Shown: positions 27,278 through 39,704 of the stretch, piece after piece
Numbering within the stretch: the first letter of the stretch is position 1
Layout of the letters: every line of letters begins with the position of its first letter
Source of the DNA: Streptomyces sp. NBC_01428
Lineage (GTDB): Bacteria; Actinomycetota; Actinomycetes; Streptomycetales; Streptomycetaceae
NCBI RefSeq assembly: GCF_036231965.1
Contig: NZ_CP109499.1
Location: 1,674,001 to 1,738,000, forward strand
Direction of reading: 5' to 3'
Length of the DNA: 64,000 nt
Notes under the pieces: model-generated
What the model was told of the DNA's origin: nothing
The model's input: only the letters and a program-made list of their open reading frames with translations
The model's database searches: none
Position numbers and translations under genes: made by a program

Positions 27278-28792
27278 TCACCACTTGCCGGGCGCGTAGT
27301 CCTTGAGGAAGACGCCGTACAGGTCCTCGCCCAGCTCGCCGCGGACGATCGGGTCGTAGACGCGGGCCGCGCCGTCGACCAGGTCGAGCGGGGCGTGGAA
27401 GCCCTCGTCGGCGAGACGGAGCTTGTCGTAGTGCGGGCGCTCGTCGGTGATCCAGCCGGTGTCGACCGAGGTCATCAGGATGCCGTCGGTCTGGAACATC
27501 TCCTGGGCGCTGGTGCGCGTCACCATGTTCATGGCGGCCTTGGCCGCGTTCGTGTTCGGGTGGCCCGCGCCCTTGTAGCCGCGGCCGAACACACCTTCCA
27601 TCGCCGAGACGTTGACGATGTAGGAGCGCCCGGCGGACGCCTTGCGGGCGGCCTCGGCCATCTGCGGGCGCAGGGCGCTGATCAGGATGAACGGAGCCGT
27701 GTAGTTGCACAGCTGGGTCTCCAGCAGCTCCACCGGGGAGATCTGCTCGATGGTCTGGACCCAGGTGTTGCTGTCGACGACGTCCGGCAGCAGGCCGCCC
27801 GCGTCGATGGCGGTGCCGTCGCGGTGCCGGACCACGCTGGCGTTGCCGGCGACCAGGGCGAGGTCGGCGACCTTCTGCGCGTCGAGTCCGGAGACCCCGG
27901 CGGGCAGCGCGGTCAGTCCGTCGACGGCGCCGGAGTTGAAGGCGCCGATGACATGGCGGGCGGGCAGCTCACCGGCCGGCAGCGGGGCGCTCTCGCCCTC
28001 GACGAGCGCGGCGTAGGCGGAGGGCAGCCGCCGTACGGTCTGGGTCGCGTTGTTGATCAGGATGTCGAGCGGGCCCTGCGCGGCGATCCGCTCGGCGAGG
28101 GACACGGCCTGCGCGGGGTCGCGCAGGTCGATGCCGACGACCTCCAGGCGGTGGATCCAGTCCGCCGAGTCGTCCATGGCCTTGAAGCGGCGGACCGCGT
28201 CGCTCGGGAAGCGGGTGGTGATGGTGGTGTGGGCACCGTCACGCAGCAGGCGCAGCGCGATGTACATGCCGATCTTGGCGCGGCCACCGGTGAGCAGGGC
28301 GCGCTTGCCGGTGAGGTCGGTGCGGGCGTCGCGGCGGGAGCGGTTGAGGGCGGCGCAGTCCTGGCAGAGCTGGTGGTAGAAGTAGTCGACCTCGACGTAG
28401 CGGGTCTTGCAGGTGTAGCAGGAGCGCGGGCGCTGGAGTATCCCGGCGATCCGGCCCTCCTCCGTCGCCGACGACGGGAGGATGCCCTCGGTCTCGTCGT
28501 CGATCCGCTGGGCCGAGCCGGTCGCCGTGGACTCGGTGACCTGCTTGTCGTGGGCCGTCTTGGCGGCGCGGCGCTCCTGGCGGCGGCGCTGCTTCACGGT
28601 CCGGTAGACGCCCGCGGTGGCGCGGCGCACGGCGATGGCGTCGGGGTGGTCGACGTCGATCTTGTCGAGTTCGTCGAGCACACCGAGGCAGACGGCCAGC
28701 CGCTCGGGGTCGATACCGGGACCGAACGCGACGTCGGCCACCTCTGTCGTGTCCACGGCGGGGGTCGCCCGGCCGTCGTCTGTCACCGTCAT
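27278..28792 (-). CDS. SDR family oxidoreductase with N-terminal zinc-ribbon region
   Basis: 504 residues. Residues 1-about 190 are not SDR: a mainly helical, highly charged part (TVKQRRRQERRAAKTAHDKQ) followed by a CxxC...CxxC zinc ribbon (CYTCKTRYVEVDYFYHQLCQDC). The C-terminal 300 residues are an SDR with GGRAKIGMYIALRLL as a variant nucleotide motif (TGGxxxIG), NNATQT and catalytic NVSAMEG/N-T-N-A-A-K. The usual catalytic Tyr of YxxxK is replaced (HPNTNAAK, no Tyr four before Lys), so activity is uncertain. It is a recognisable actinobacterial architecture of unknown role. The ATG is preceded by GAGGAA at 11 nt. It is 101 bp downstream of the acyltransferase gene. Confidence 0.75.
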   Translation of the reverse strand: MTVTDDGRATPAVDTTEVADVAFGPGIDPERLAVCLGVLDELDKIDVDHPDAIAVRRATAGVYRTVKQRRRQERRAAKTAHDKQVTESTATGSAQRIDDETEGILPSSATEEGRIAGILQRPRSCYTCKTRYVEVDYFYHQLCQDCAALNRSRRDARTDLTGKRALLTGGRAKIGMYIALRLLRDGAHTTITTRFPSDAVRRFKAMDDSADWIHRLEVVGIDLRDPAQAVSLAERIAAQGPLDILINNATQTVRRLPSAYAALVEGESAPLPAGELPARHVIGAFNSGAVDGLTALPAGVSGLDAQKVADLALVAGNASVVRHRDGTAIDAGGLLPDVVDSNTWVQTIEQISPVELLETQLCNYTAPFILISALRPQMAEAARKASAGRSYIVNVSAMEGVFGRGYKGAGHPNTNAAKAAMNMVTRTSAQEMFQTDGILMTSVDTGWITDERPHYDKLRLADEGFHAPLDLVDGAARVYDPIVRGELGEDLYGVFLKDYAPGKW

Positions 28793-28893
28793 CGCTGCTG
28801 CCGTTCCTCGGGTTGTGCGCCGCGTTCGAACCGCGCTCGCTGTCGAAGGCGGAATTTTACGGAGCAATCGTGCGCGCACCAAACCCGTGGTGA

Positions 28894-30222
28894 TCATGGC
28901 GTGCAGGCGGCGATCAGGGTGCGCACCTCCTCGGTGAGCGAACGGGCCAGCAGATCGAGGTCCGGGACGGCCTCCGCGTCGGCGACCAGGCCGTAGTGGA
29001 CGCTCCCCCGGTAGGTCGAGACGGCCACGGCGAGGGCCTGGCCGCGGGCCAGCGGAGCGAAGGGGTAGACCTCGGTGAGCGGGCAGCCGCCGAGCTTCAG
29101 GCCGAGGCTGGGCAGCGGGACGCTGGTGACGAGGATGTCGAAGAGCAGCCGGGCGGCCTGCCCCACGACCGGGCCGCCGAGCCGGTGCCCGAGGGGCGGT
29201 ACGTGGTCGGCGAGCAGCGCGACGGCGCCGGCGCCCCGGTTGGGCCCGGCGTCCTTGTTCCGGTCCATCTCGCTCCGCACGGCGCGCAGCCGGCCGAGCG
29301 GGTCGGGATCGTCGACAGGAAGCCGTATCAGGTAGCCGGAGAGCCGGTTGCCCTGCGGCTGGGCGGTGCGCGGGCGGCGCCGGGAGACGGGGATGAGGGC
29401 GCGCGGGGCGACGCCCTCGCTCCCGTCGCCGCGTTCGTCGAGCCACCGGCGCAGGGCGCCGGCGACGACGGCGATGAGGACGTCGTTCACGGTGCCGCCG
29501 ACGGTCTTGCGGACCTGGTGGACGTCGTCGAGGTCGATCACGACGCCGGCCGTGCGCCGGGTGCCGGTGGGCGCGGAGGTGAGGGCGGGCGAGGACTGCA
29601 CGGCGAGGGTGGCGCGGGCGACGGAGGCACCGATGTCGAGAGCGCGGCCCACGTCGGAGAGGGTGCCGCGAAGGAAGTCGGGGAGCTTGCGGACGTCCGG
29701 GAGGAGTCCGCGGGGCGGCTCGGCGGGACGGGGGCGGGGCTCCGGCAGGTCCATCGGGTCCATGATGGCCGCGGCGAGCATGAGGGCCCTGAGCCCGTCG
29801 GCGAGCGCGTGGTGGAACTTGAAGAGCACCGCGAAGGACACCCCGTCCTCGCCGGGCAGCACGTGCGCCTCCCAGGGCGGGCGGCCGCGCTCCAGCGGGC
29901 TCTCCATCAGCCGGCCGGCCTCGGCCTGGAAGTCGGCGGTCGGCGCGTGCAGCAGGACGTGGTCGAGGGGTTCGAAGTCGGACGCGGGCTCGCGGGTCGC
30001 GCTGCCGAAGGCGAGGGGGGCGAGCGGCTGCCACACGTCGCGGATGCGCATGCGCAGCCCGGGCACGGCGGCGGCGCGGGCGGCCAGCAGGTCGGCCGCG
30101 TGGGCGCCCGCCGTCGGCGAGTGCGCGGCGAAGACGCCGAGGGCGCCCAGGTGCATCGGATGCCGGGCGGACTCGATGTTCCAGAAGGCCAGGTCGAGTG
30201 GTGCGAGCAAATCGGAGGTCAA
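28894..30222 (-). CDS. WS/DGAT-like wax ester synthase/acyltransferase domain protein
   Basis: 442 residues from a TTG start at 30222 (MTSDLLAPLDLAFWNIES), with weak GAGAG upstream; the open frame continues to 30318, so the start is uncertain. The acyltransferase motif HHALADG is at His137-His138...Asp142, and the C-terminal domain has the family segments GGTVNDVLIAVVAGALRRWL and LVTSVPLPSLGLKLGGCPL. Such enzymes esterify acyl-CoA to diacylglycerol or fatty alcohols, supporting triacylglycerol storage typical of streptomycetes. Catalytic competence is supported by the intact HHxxxDG. It lies upstream of the zinc-ribbon SDR on the same strand. Confidence 0.85.
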   Translation of the reverse strand: MTSDLLAPLDLAFWNIESARHPMHLGALGVFAAHSPTAGAHAADLLAARAAAVPGLRMRIRDVWQPLAPLAFGSATREPASDFEPLDHVLLHAPTADFQAEAGRLMESPLERGRPPWEAHVLPGEDGVSFAVLFKFHHALADGLRALMLAAAIMDPMDLPEPRPRPAEPPRGLLPDVRKLPDFLRGTLSDVGRALDIGASVARATLAVQSSPALTSAPTGTRRTAGVVIDLDDVHQVRKTVGGTVNDVLIAVVAGALRRWLDERGDGSEGVAPRALIPVSRRRPRTAQPQGNRLSGYLIRLPVDDPDPLGRLRAVRSEMDRNKDAGPNRGAGAVALLADHVPPLGHRLGGPVVGQAARLLFDILVTSVPLPSLGLKLGGCPLTEVYPFAPLARGQALAVAVSTYRGSVHYGLVADAEAVPDLDLLARSLTEEVRTLIAACTP

Positions 30223-30322
30223 AGGCTTGCTCTCGCGTCGACGACGGGTGAACCTGCAGTCAAACCTGGACCGGTGATTACGGTCAAGTACGATCAAGCT
30301 ACGCACAGTTAACACCAAGTTA

Positions 30323-30352
30323 AGTCCCGCCCCTCGTGGGAGGGGCGGGACT
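30323..30352. terminator. Hairpin downstream of GH92 gene
   Basis: A perfect 12-bp stem (AGTCCCGCCCCT / AGGGGCGGGACT) with a 6-nt loop lies 26 bp beyond the GH92 stop. There is no strong U-tract, as is common for actinobacterial terminators. It separates the GH92 transcript from the acyltransferase gene. Confidence 0.75.
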
Positions 30353-30377
30353 CGGTCGCATCAGGACATGCCGGGTG

Positions 30378-32711
30378 TCACTTCAGGACCGGGGGCGCGG
30401 CCGAGGCCGACGTTCCCCACCCGGACGGCTCGGAGCCGACCGTGAATCCGAGGGAACGGACGCTCCTCAGCTTGTCGGTCGTCAGATACGTACGGCCGTA
30501 CGACGACCCGTCGACGCGGGCCGCCTGGATGTAGCGGTCGGTGTCCGAGGTGCCCGGCGCCGTGACCGTGAGGGCGCCGCGCGGGTAGTACCGCCGGTCG
30601 AGGGTGAGGTCGACCCGGTCGAAGACGGGCGTGGACAGGCCCCACGTGTCGAAACCGGGCTGCACCGGGAAGATCCCGATCGAGGACAGCACGTTCCAGG
30701 CGGACATCGTGCCGAGGTCGTCGTTGCCCGTCATCCCGGTCGGCGCGTCCGTGAAGAGGGTCAGCGCCGCGTGCACGACGTCGGTCGTCTTCCACGGCTG
30801 CCCGGTGGACAGATAGGTGTACGGGGCGATGAGATCGGGCTCGTTCTGCGGGTTGTACTTGTCCGCGTTGTAGTACGCGTACGGCCCGTTCACCCAGACC
30901 TCGCGAGCGGTCTTCGCGGGGTCCTTCAGGAGCTGGTCGTAGGCGAAGAACGAGTCGAGACGGTCGTTGGCCGCCTGCTTGCCGCCGATCAGGTCCACCA
31001 TGCCCGGCAGGTCCTGCGGCACGAGCCACTGGTACTGCCAGGACGTGCCCTCGTGGAAGCCCTCGCTCTGGGCGGGGTCGGCGGGTCCGGTGAAGGCGCC
31101 CGCGGCGTCCCGGGCGCGGAAGAAACCGGTCGAGGGGTCGTGGATGTTCCGGTAGCTCTGGGACCGCGCCAGGTAGCGCGCGGCGTCCTCGTCGTGGCCC
31201 AGATCCCGGGCCATCTCACCGAGCATGGCGTCGGACAGCGCGTACTCCAGGGTGACGGAGGCACCGTGGTCGTAGTCCGAGTCGCCGGGCTTCGCGTGCG
31301 GGCGGCCCTTGATGTACGGGGCGAAGGCGTTCGCGATGTACTCCCGGTTGGCCTCGCGGCCCAGCGCCGGGGAGTCGACGGGCGGCACGCCGTCCGCGTT
31401 CTTCTTCAGCGCCCGGTAGGCCCGGTCCTCGTATCCCTTGAGCAGGCCCTGCTGGTAGGCGTTGGTGAGGAACGGTGTGACCGGGTCGCCGGTCATGATG
31501 TTCGTCTCGGCCGTGCCGTAGCCCCACTTGGGCAGCCAGCCGCTCTCCTCGTCGATCCTGATGACGGAGATCGCCATGTCACGTGCCTCGCGCGGCGCGA
31601 GCAGCGACAGGAGCTGCGACTGGGTGCGGTAGGTGTCCCACAGCGACCAGTTCTGGTAGTACGTGAAGCCCTTCGCGCGGTGGACCCGCTGGTCCCAGCC
31701 GGTGTAGCGGCCGTCCGCGTCGCTGCCGACGTTCGGCGCCAGGAAGGAACGGTAGAGCGAGGAGTAGAACGTGCGGCGCAGGGTGTCCGTGCCGCCCTTC
31801 ACCCGTACGTCGTCGAGCCGGTCCTCCCAGGCCCGCCGGGCGGCACCGCGGACGGCGTCGAAGGAACGGCCCCCCTCCGCGCGGAGGTTGACGGCCGCGC
31901 CGGAGGCGTCCACGTAGGAGAGCGCCGTGGTCGCCTCGACGGTGCGGTCCTCGGTGGTGTCGAAGCGCACGAAGGCGCCGGTGCGCCCGGTGGTGCCGGC
32001 CGTCTTCTCGGAGCCCTGCGTGACGGTGTCGCCGTTCCAGGTGCCCGAGGTGGTGAACGGCCGGTCGAAGCGGGTGATCGTGTAGACCGTGTACGGCTTC
32101 GTGCCCTGGCAGAAGCCGCTGCCGGTGATCGCCGTGCGGACGGTCCGGTTGTCGAGGATCTCGACCTTGGTGGAGACCGTCTTGTGCAGCGACTGGCCCG
32201 CGTTCAGCAGCACGTTGGCCTTGTCGGTGGCCGGGAACGTGTAGCGCTGCACGCCGGTGCGCGCGGTGGCGGTCAGCTCGGCCTCGATGCCGCTCTTCAG
32301 GCCGACCTTGTAGGAACCGGGGCTCGCCGACTCGGTGTCGTGGTCGAACTCGGCCGCGTACTGCGCGTAGTCCGTCCGGGTGACCTCGCCGGTCGTGGGC
32401 AGCACGGGCAGGTCGCCGCCGAGCCCGCAGCCGACGCCGGACAGGTGGACGAGCGAGAAGCCGCGGATGTGGTTCTGCGAATGGTCGTAGCCGGTGTTGT
32501 GCCCTGTGTCCGGCGAGAACTGCACCATGCCGAAGGGCACGGCGGCGCCGGGATAGGTGTTGCCCTCGTTCTCCGTTCCGATGAACGGGTTGACCAGATC
32601 GGTGAGTTGGCCGTCGCGCGGCTCGGCGGCCTGTGCGGTGGGCAGGGCGAGCAGCGCGGACGCTGTCACCAGCCCGGCCGTGCACAGGCGCAGGCGCCGG
32701 GTCCATCTCAT
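30378..32711 (-). CDS. Secreted GH92 alpha-mannosidase
   Basis: 777 residues. A Sec signal peptide (RRLRLCTAGLVTASALLALPTAQA-A) is followed by the GH92 N-terminal beta domain (LVNPFIGTENEGNTYPGAAVPFGMVQFSPDTG) and the alpha/alpha toroid domain with GFHEGTSWQYQWLVPQD and the catalytic-base loop GNDDLGTMSAWNVLSSIG. GH92 enzymes are calcium-dependent inverting exo-alpha-mannosidases, often alpha-1,2-, that trim high-mannose N-glycans. It acts outside the cell and complements GH85 and GH38 8-17 kb away. The ATG is 8 nt after GGAGG. Two operator-like palindromes sit 25 and 124 bp upstream and a hairpin follows the gene, so it is a single-gene unit. Confidence 0.93.
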   Translation of the reverse strand: MRWTRRLRLCTAGLVTASALLALPTAQAAEPRDGQLTDLVNPFIGTENEGNTYPGAAVPFGMVQFSPDTGHNTGYDHSQNHIRGFSLVHLSGVGCGLGGDLPVLPTTGEVTRTDYAQYAAEFDHDTESASPGSYKVGLKSGIEAELTATARTGVQRYTFPATDKANVLLNAGQSLHKTVSTKVEILDNRTVRTAITGSGFCQGTKPYTVYTITRFDRPFTTSGTWNGDTVTQGSEKTAGTTGRTGAFVRFDTTEDRTVEATTALSYVDASGAAVNLRAEGGRSFDAVRGAARRAWEDRLDDVRVKGGTDTLRRTFYSSLYRSFLAPNVGSDADGRYTGWDQRVHRAKGFTYYQNWSLWDTYRTQSQLLSLLAPREARDMAISVIRIDEESGWLPKWGYGTAETNIMTGDPVTPFLTNAYQQGLLKGYEDRAYRALKKNADGVPPVDSPALGREANREYIANAFAPYIKGRPHAKPGDSDYDHGASVTLEYALSDAMLGEMARDLGHDEDAARYLARSQSYRNIHDPSTGFFRARDAAGAFTGPADPAQSEGFHEGTSWQYQWLVPQDLPGMVDLIGGKQAANDRLDSFFAYDQLLKDPAKTAREVWVNGPYAYYNADKYNPQNEPDLIAPYTYLSTGQPWKTTDVVHAALTLFTDAPTGMTGNDDLGTMSAWNVLSSIGIFPVQPGFDTWGLSTPVFDRVDLTLDRRYYPRGALTVTAPGTSDTDRYIQAARVDGSSYGRTYLTTDKLRSVRSLGFTVGSEPSGWGTSASAAPPVLK

Positions 32712-32735
32712 GCGGGAGACCTCCGGTGGGGTGGG

Positions 32736-32848
32736 CGACATCGTTGTCGTTGTCTTCTTGCATGGTCGGGTCGGGGGGCCGGCTTTCCCGGCAACCGGCG
32801 GGGATCCCCCGGGACGCGTCGCGTCCGGCCGGGATGACATCGTTGTCA
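32736..32848. promoter_or_regulatory. Duplicated LacI-type operator upstream of GH92
   Basis: Two 14-bp dyads lie upstream of the GH92 start: CGACATCGTTGTCG at 32736-32749 and TGACATCGTTGTCA at 32835-32848. Each has perfect 5-bp arms (yGACA/TGTCr) around a central CG with one mismatched pair. Their centres are 99 bp apart. The proximal copy lies between the likely promoter and the ribosome site and should block transcription. The sequence differs from the CACTAA-type sites at 22.7 kb, so a different LacI-family protein encoded elsewhere probably controls GH92. Confidence 0.6.
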
Positions 32849-32933
32849 ACATGCGCAACGTCGTCATCCACAGCCGTTGGCATGACAGCACGCGATTCCG
32901 CCGCCTGTCCAGGGACATGACAAGACGTGCACA

Positions 32934-32982
32934 GAACGGCCCCGGTCACCCGGCTCGGTGAGCCGGGTGACCGGGGCCGTTC
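32934..32982. terminator. Long hairpin terminator downstream of glgC
   Basis: A perfect 22-bp stem (arms 32934-32955 and 32961-32982, 5-nt loop CGGTG) lies 58 bp after the glgC stop. It is symmetrical and can also stop leftward-opposing transcription. It isolates the glg genes from the GH92 control region. Confidence 0.85.
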
Positions 32983-33040
32983 GTCCACGCGCGGCGACCG
33001 GGGTCCCGGGCCGCCGCCACCGGGGCGGTCGGGACGTGCC

Positions 33041-34261
33041 CTACGGCACGCGCTGGCCCTTGCCCAGCGCGATCACCCCGCCCTTGGAGACCGTGTAGAG
33101 GTCGGCGTCCCGCTCGGGGTTGACGCCGATCGTCGCGCCCGGCGGCACCTCGACGTTCTTGTCGAGCACGGCGCCGCGGACCACGGCGCCGCGCCCTATC
33201 TTCACGTTGTCGTGCAGGATCGAGCCCTGCACCACCGCCCCCGGGTCGACGAGCACGCCCGGCGAGAGCACCGAGCGGGTCACCTGACCGCGGATCAGGG
33301 AGCCCGCGCTGATGATGGACTCGCTCGCAATGCCCCCGGCGTTGAAGCGGGCGGGCGACAGCTGGCCGGAGCTGGTGTAGATGGGCCAGTTGCGGTTGAA
33401 CAGGTTGAAGGCGGGCCGCTCGGCGATGAGATCCATGTGGGCGTCGTAGTAGGCGTCGAGCGTTCCGACGTCCCGCCAGTAGCCCTGGTCGCGCGTGGTC
33501 TCGCCGGGCACGTGGTTGTCGCTGAAGTCGTACAGCTGCGCCTCGCCGCGCTCTGTGAGCGCCGGGAGGATCGAACCGCCCATGTCGTGCACGGAGTTCT
33601 CGTCCTCGGCGTCCCGCTGGAGTGCCTCGATGAGGGCCTTCGTGGTGAAGATGTAGTTGCCCATCGACGCGAAGACGCACTCGGGGTCGTCCGCGAGGCC
33701 GGGCGGGTCGGCCGGCTTCTCGAGGAAACCCCGCACGGTCTGGCCGTCGGAACCGGGGCTGATGACGCCGAAGGACGACGACTCGGCGCGGGGCACCCGT
33801 ATTCCGGCCACCGTCACCCCCGCGCCGCCCTCGATGTGCTGCTCCAGCATCTGCCGGGGGTCCATCCGGTAGACGTGGTCGGCGCCGAACACCGCGACGT
33901 ACTCGGGCTGTTCGTCGTGGATGAGGTTGAGCGACTGGAGGATCGCGTCCGCGCTGCCGAGGTACCAGCGGGGTCCGAGTCGTTGCTGCGCGGGAACGGG
34001 CGTCACGTAGTTGCCGAGCAGGCTCGACATCCGCCAGGTGGTGGTGATGTGCCGGTCCAGCGAGTGCGACTTGTACTGCGTGAGGACGCAGATGCGCAGG
34101 ATGTCGGCGTTGACGAGATTGGAGAGTACGAAGTCCACGAGGCGGTACGTACCGCCGAAGGTCACCGCTGGTTTCGCCCGGTCCGCCGTGAGCGGCATCA
34201 ACCGCTTGCCCTCACCGCCCGCCAGTACGATTCCCAGCACCGAAGGTCCACCGCGCCGCAT
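33041..34261 (-). CDS. glgC: Glucose-1-phosphate adenylyltransferase
   Basis: 406 residues. It makes ADP-glucose from glucose-1-phosphate and ATP, feeding glycogen or maltose-1-phosphate synthesis. The N-terminal nucleotidyltransferase domain has [28 protein letters not shown], the sugar-phosphate region has [18 protein letters not shown], and the C-terminal left-handed beta-helix has hexapeptide-type repeats ([38 protein letters not shown]). Length and motifs are those of actinobacterial GlgC. It lies 82 bp downstream of glgA on the same strand and is followed by a strong terminator. Confidence 0.95.
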   Translation of the reverse strand: MRRGGPSVLGIVLAGGEGKRLMPLTADRAKPAVTFGGTYRLVDFVLSNLVNADILRICVLTQYKSHSLDRHITTTWRMSSLLGNYVTPVPAQQRLGPRWYLGSADAILQSLNLIHDEQPEYVAVFGADHVYRMDPRQMLEQHIEGGAGVTVAGIRVPRAESSSFGVISPGSDGQTVRGFLEKPADPPGLADDPECVFASMGNYIFTTKALIEALQRDAEDENSVHDMGGSILPALTERGEAQLYDFSDNHVPGETTRDQGYWRDVGTLDAYYDAHMDLIAERPAFNLFNRNWPIYTSSGQLSPARFNAGGIASESIISAGSLIRGQVTRSVLSPGVLVDPGAVVQGSILHDNVKIGRGAVVRGAVLDKNVEVPPGATIGVNPERDADLYTVSKGGVIALGKGQRVP

Positions 34262-34343
34262 GCCGCCGCCCCTCTAAGCCCGGTCCGGCCGTCCCGGCTG
34301 TGCGGGTCCGGCCGTTGGTTCGAAAAATGCACCTGCCCGACCA

Positions 34344-35495
34344 CTACCCCGCTTTGAGGACTTCCTCGTACAACTGGACGGTCCTTCGGGCGACGGCGTC
34401 CCAGCCGAACTCCTCCACGGCGCGCCGCCGTCCCGCCTCACCCATGCGCCGCGCCGTCTCGGGCTCGGCGAGCACGGAGTCCAGGGCGGTCGTGAGGCCC
34501 GCCTCGAAGTCGTCGTCCAGGGGCACGAGAAGACCCGTCCCGCCGTCCTCGACGACCTCGGGGATGCCGCCGACCCGCGAGGCCACCACGGCCGTCCCGC
34601 AGGCCATCGCCTCCAGGTTGACGATGCCGAGCGGCTCGTACACCGACGGGCAGGCGAACACGGCCGCGTGGGTCAGGAGTTGGATCACGTCCGGGCGGGG
34701 CAGCATCTGCGGGATCCAGTGCACGCCGTCCCGTACGGCGCTCAGCTCCTGGTACAGCTCACGGAACTCGCGGTCGATCTCCGGGGTGTCGGGGGCGCCG
34801 GCGCAGAGCACCACCTGAGCGGCCGGGTCGATGTCCCGTACCGCGCGCAGGAGATGGGGCACACCCTTCTGCCGGGTGATGCGGCCGACGAACAGGACGT
34901 ACGGGCGGGCGGTGTCCAGGCCGATGCGCTCCAGGACGTCGGTGCCGTGGTCGGGGCGGTACAGGGAGGTGTCGATGCCGTTGTGCACGACGCGCACCCG
35001 GGCGGGGTCGAGGTCCGGGTAGCAGCCCAGGATGTCGTCCCGCATGGCCCCGGAGACCGCGATCACGGCGTCCGCGGCCTCGATGGCGGTGCGCTCGGCC
35101 CAGCTCGACAGGGCGTATCCGCCGCCGAGTTGCTCGGCCTTCCAGGGACGCAGCGGTTCGAGGCTGTGGGCGGTCATGACGTGCGGGATGCCGTGCAGGA
35201 GTTTGCCGAAATGGCCCGCGAGGTTGGCGTACCAGGTGTGCGAGTGGACGAGTTCGCGGCCTTCGAGGGAGGCGGCGATGGAGAGGTCCACGGAGAAGGT
35301 GCGCAGCGCGTCGTTGGCGCCGTCGAGCGTGGGCCACGGCCGGTGGCGGACCACTCCGCCGGCACCGCCCTCGCCCCAGCAGTGCACGTCGAGGTCCGTC
35401 AGGGCGCGCAACTCCCGCGCCAGGAACTCGACATGGACGCCGGCGCCGCCGTACACGTCCGGCGGGTACTCCCGGGTCAGCAGGCCCACGCGCAC
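34344..35495 (-). CDS. glgA: GT4 glycogen synthase GlgA / possible maltose-1-phosphate synthase GlgM
   Basis: 383 residues. The GTG start at 35495, 6 nt after AGGGG, gives MRVGLLTREYPPDVYGGAGVHVEFL. The GT-B fold has donor-site features FVGRITRQKGVPHLL and the E-x7-E segment SVYEPLGIVNLEAMACGTAVV. It strongly resembles mycobacterial Rv1212c, which was annotated GlgA but acts as GlgM, joining ADP-glucose and glucose-1-phosphate into alpha-maltose-1-phosphate for the GlgE pathway. Both activities use the product of the adjacent glgC. Which one applies cannot be decided from sequence. Confidence 0.92.
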   Translation of the reverse strand: MRVGLLTREYPPDVYGGAGVHVEFLARELRALTDLDVHCWGEGGAGGVVRHRPWPTLDGANDALRTFSVDLSIAASLEGRELVHSHTWYANLAGHFGKLLHGIPHVMTAHSLEPLRPWKAEQLGGGYALSSWAERTAIEAADAVIAVSGAMRDDILGCYPDLDPARVRVVHNGIDTSLYRPDHGTDVLERIGLDTARPYVLFVGRITRQKGVPHLLRAVRDIDPAAQVVLCAGAPDTPEIDREFRELYQELSAVRDGVHWIPQMLPRPDVIQLLTHAAVFACPSVYEPLGIVNLEAMACGTAVVASRVGGIPEVVEDGGTGLLVPLDDDFEAGLTTALDSVLAEPETARRMGEAGRRRAVEEFGWDAVARRTVQLYEEVLKAG

Positions 35496-35624
35496 ACAGA
35501 ACCCCTGTCGTAGTCGGCAGATGCCCTTCATGGTCACTCAGTTGGGGCCGATGCGGAAGAGCGTGCGGAAAGTGGTTGCGCCGGCTTCGGGCGGGCCGGG
35601 TGCGCGGGGGCGGTCCCGATCCCG

Positions 35625-36356
35625 TCAGCTGCGGCCGGGGGCCGGCCGTGGCGGGCGGTCGAAGCAGCAGTCGCCGCACACGCCGCCGCCGGGCACCCGG
35701 TAGTAGAGGCAGCAGCTGCGGCGGCGCAGCGTCCTCGGGTCGAGCGTGCCGGCGAGGTCCGGGTGCGCGAGGAGACCGGCGGCCAGGGTCCGGGCCCGCT
35801 CCGCCGCCTCCGGACGCCCGTGGGCGATCGCCCAGCGGTCGAGCTGGCGCACGGCTCCGGCCAGGGCGGAACCGGCGTTGCCCCACAGCAGACCCGGTGA
35901 GACGCGGTACCGGTCGCGCAGCGCCGCACTCAGCGGGACGAGATGCCCGGCACGCACGACCTCGTCGAGGTCGGTCACGGGCCGGGCGCGGACCTCGGTC
36001 AGCCACAGGTCGTCCGGGGCGGCGGCGTCCGGGTCCCACCGGAGCAGTTCCGGATCGAGGTCGGGCAGGTGACCGTGGACGACGGCGGACCCCAGGGCGA
36101 TCGACCAGAGGCGGGCCGCGAGCCCCTGCTGTGCGACGGACGCCGCGACGCGCGCCTCCGGCGCACCGATACTCCTCGCGACCTTCTCGACACGGAAAAT
36201 CATCGGATCCCCGTAAACCTCCCCGGTGGTGTCGCCTCGCGGTCGCGCGTAGGCCCGCGCGAGGGTCGGCAGGGGGCCGCGCCGGGGTACTCCGGTGCGT
36301 AGTACGAAGAAACCGCCGAGCGCGCCGAGCACCGTCAGCTGGGGGTCGAGGTCCAC
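35625..36356 (-). CDS. FhuF-like (2Fe-2S)-binding protein
   Basis: 243 residues. The C-terminus carries the iron-sulfur cysteine pattern SCCLYYRVPGGGVCGDCCF, like the C-C-x10-C-x2-C motif of the FhuF ferric-siderophore reductase family. The rest is a mixed alpha/beta domain without clear motifs (VAASVAQQGLAARLWSIALGSAVVHG is typical of the family). Its probable role is reducing ferric iron released from siderophores in the cytosol. The start is uncertain: GTG 36356 lacks a clear ribosome site, and TTG 36374 has AGGGG only 2 nt upstream; an in-frame stop excludes anything longer. No siderophore genes adjoin it. Confidence 0.8.
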   Translation of the reverse strand: MDLDPQLTVLGALGGFFVLRTGVPRRGPLPTLARAYARPRGDTTGEVYGDPMIFRVEKVARSIGAPEARVAASVAQQGLAARLWSIALGSAVVHGHLPDLDPELLRWDPDAAAPDDLWLTEVRARPVTDLDEVVRAGHLVPLSAALRDRYRVSPGLLWGNAGSALAGAVRQLDRWAIAHGRPEAAERARTLAAGLLAHPDLAGTLDPRTLRRRSCCLYYRVPGGGVCGDCCFDRPPRPAPGRS

Positions 36357-36581
36357 GAAGAGCAGTAGTACCAAGTCCCCTAGGGGTTACCACCAGTGGA
36401 TCGCTCCGTGGTGTCGCCCACCCTGGGGAGGACAAGGCCCGATCTGTACTCCATCGGCAGTAGGACCCGATGGAGTCTCAGGGACGACGACGAGAACTAA
36501 AACGCGAGGCATCGTTGTTTCCATGGAAGCCGACCGTTCGTCGCGCCGGGTCAGCCCGCGCCGTTCGCAGAGGAGGGACTC

Positions 36582-39704
<3,123 letters not shown>

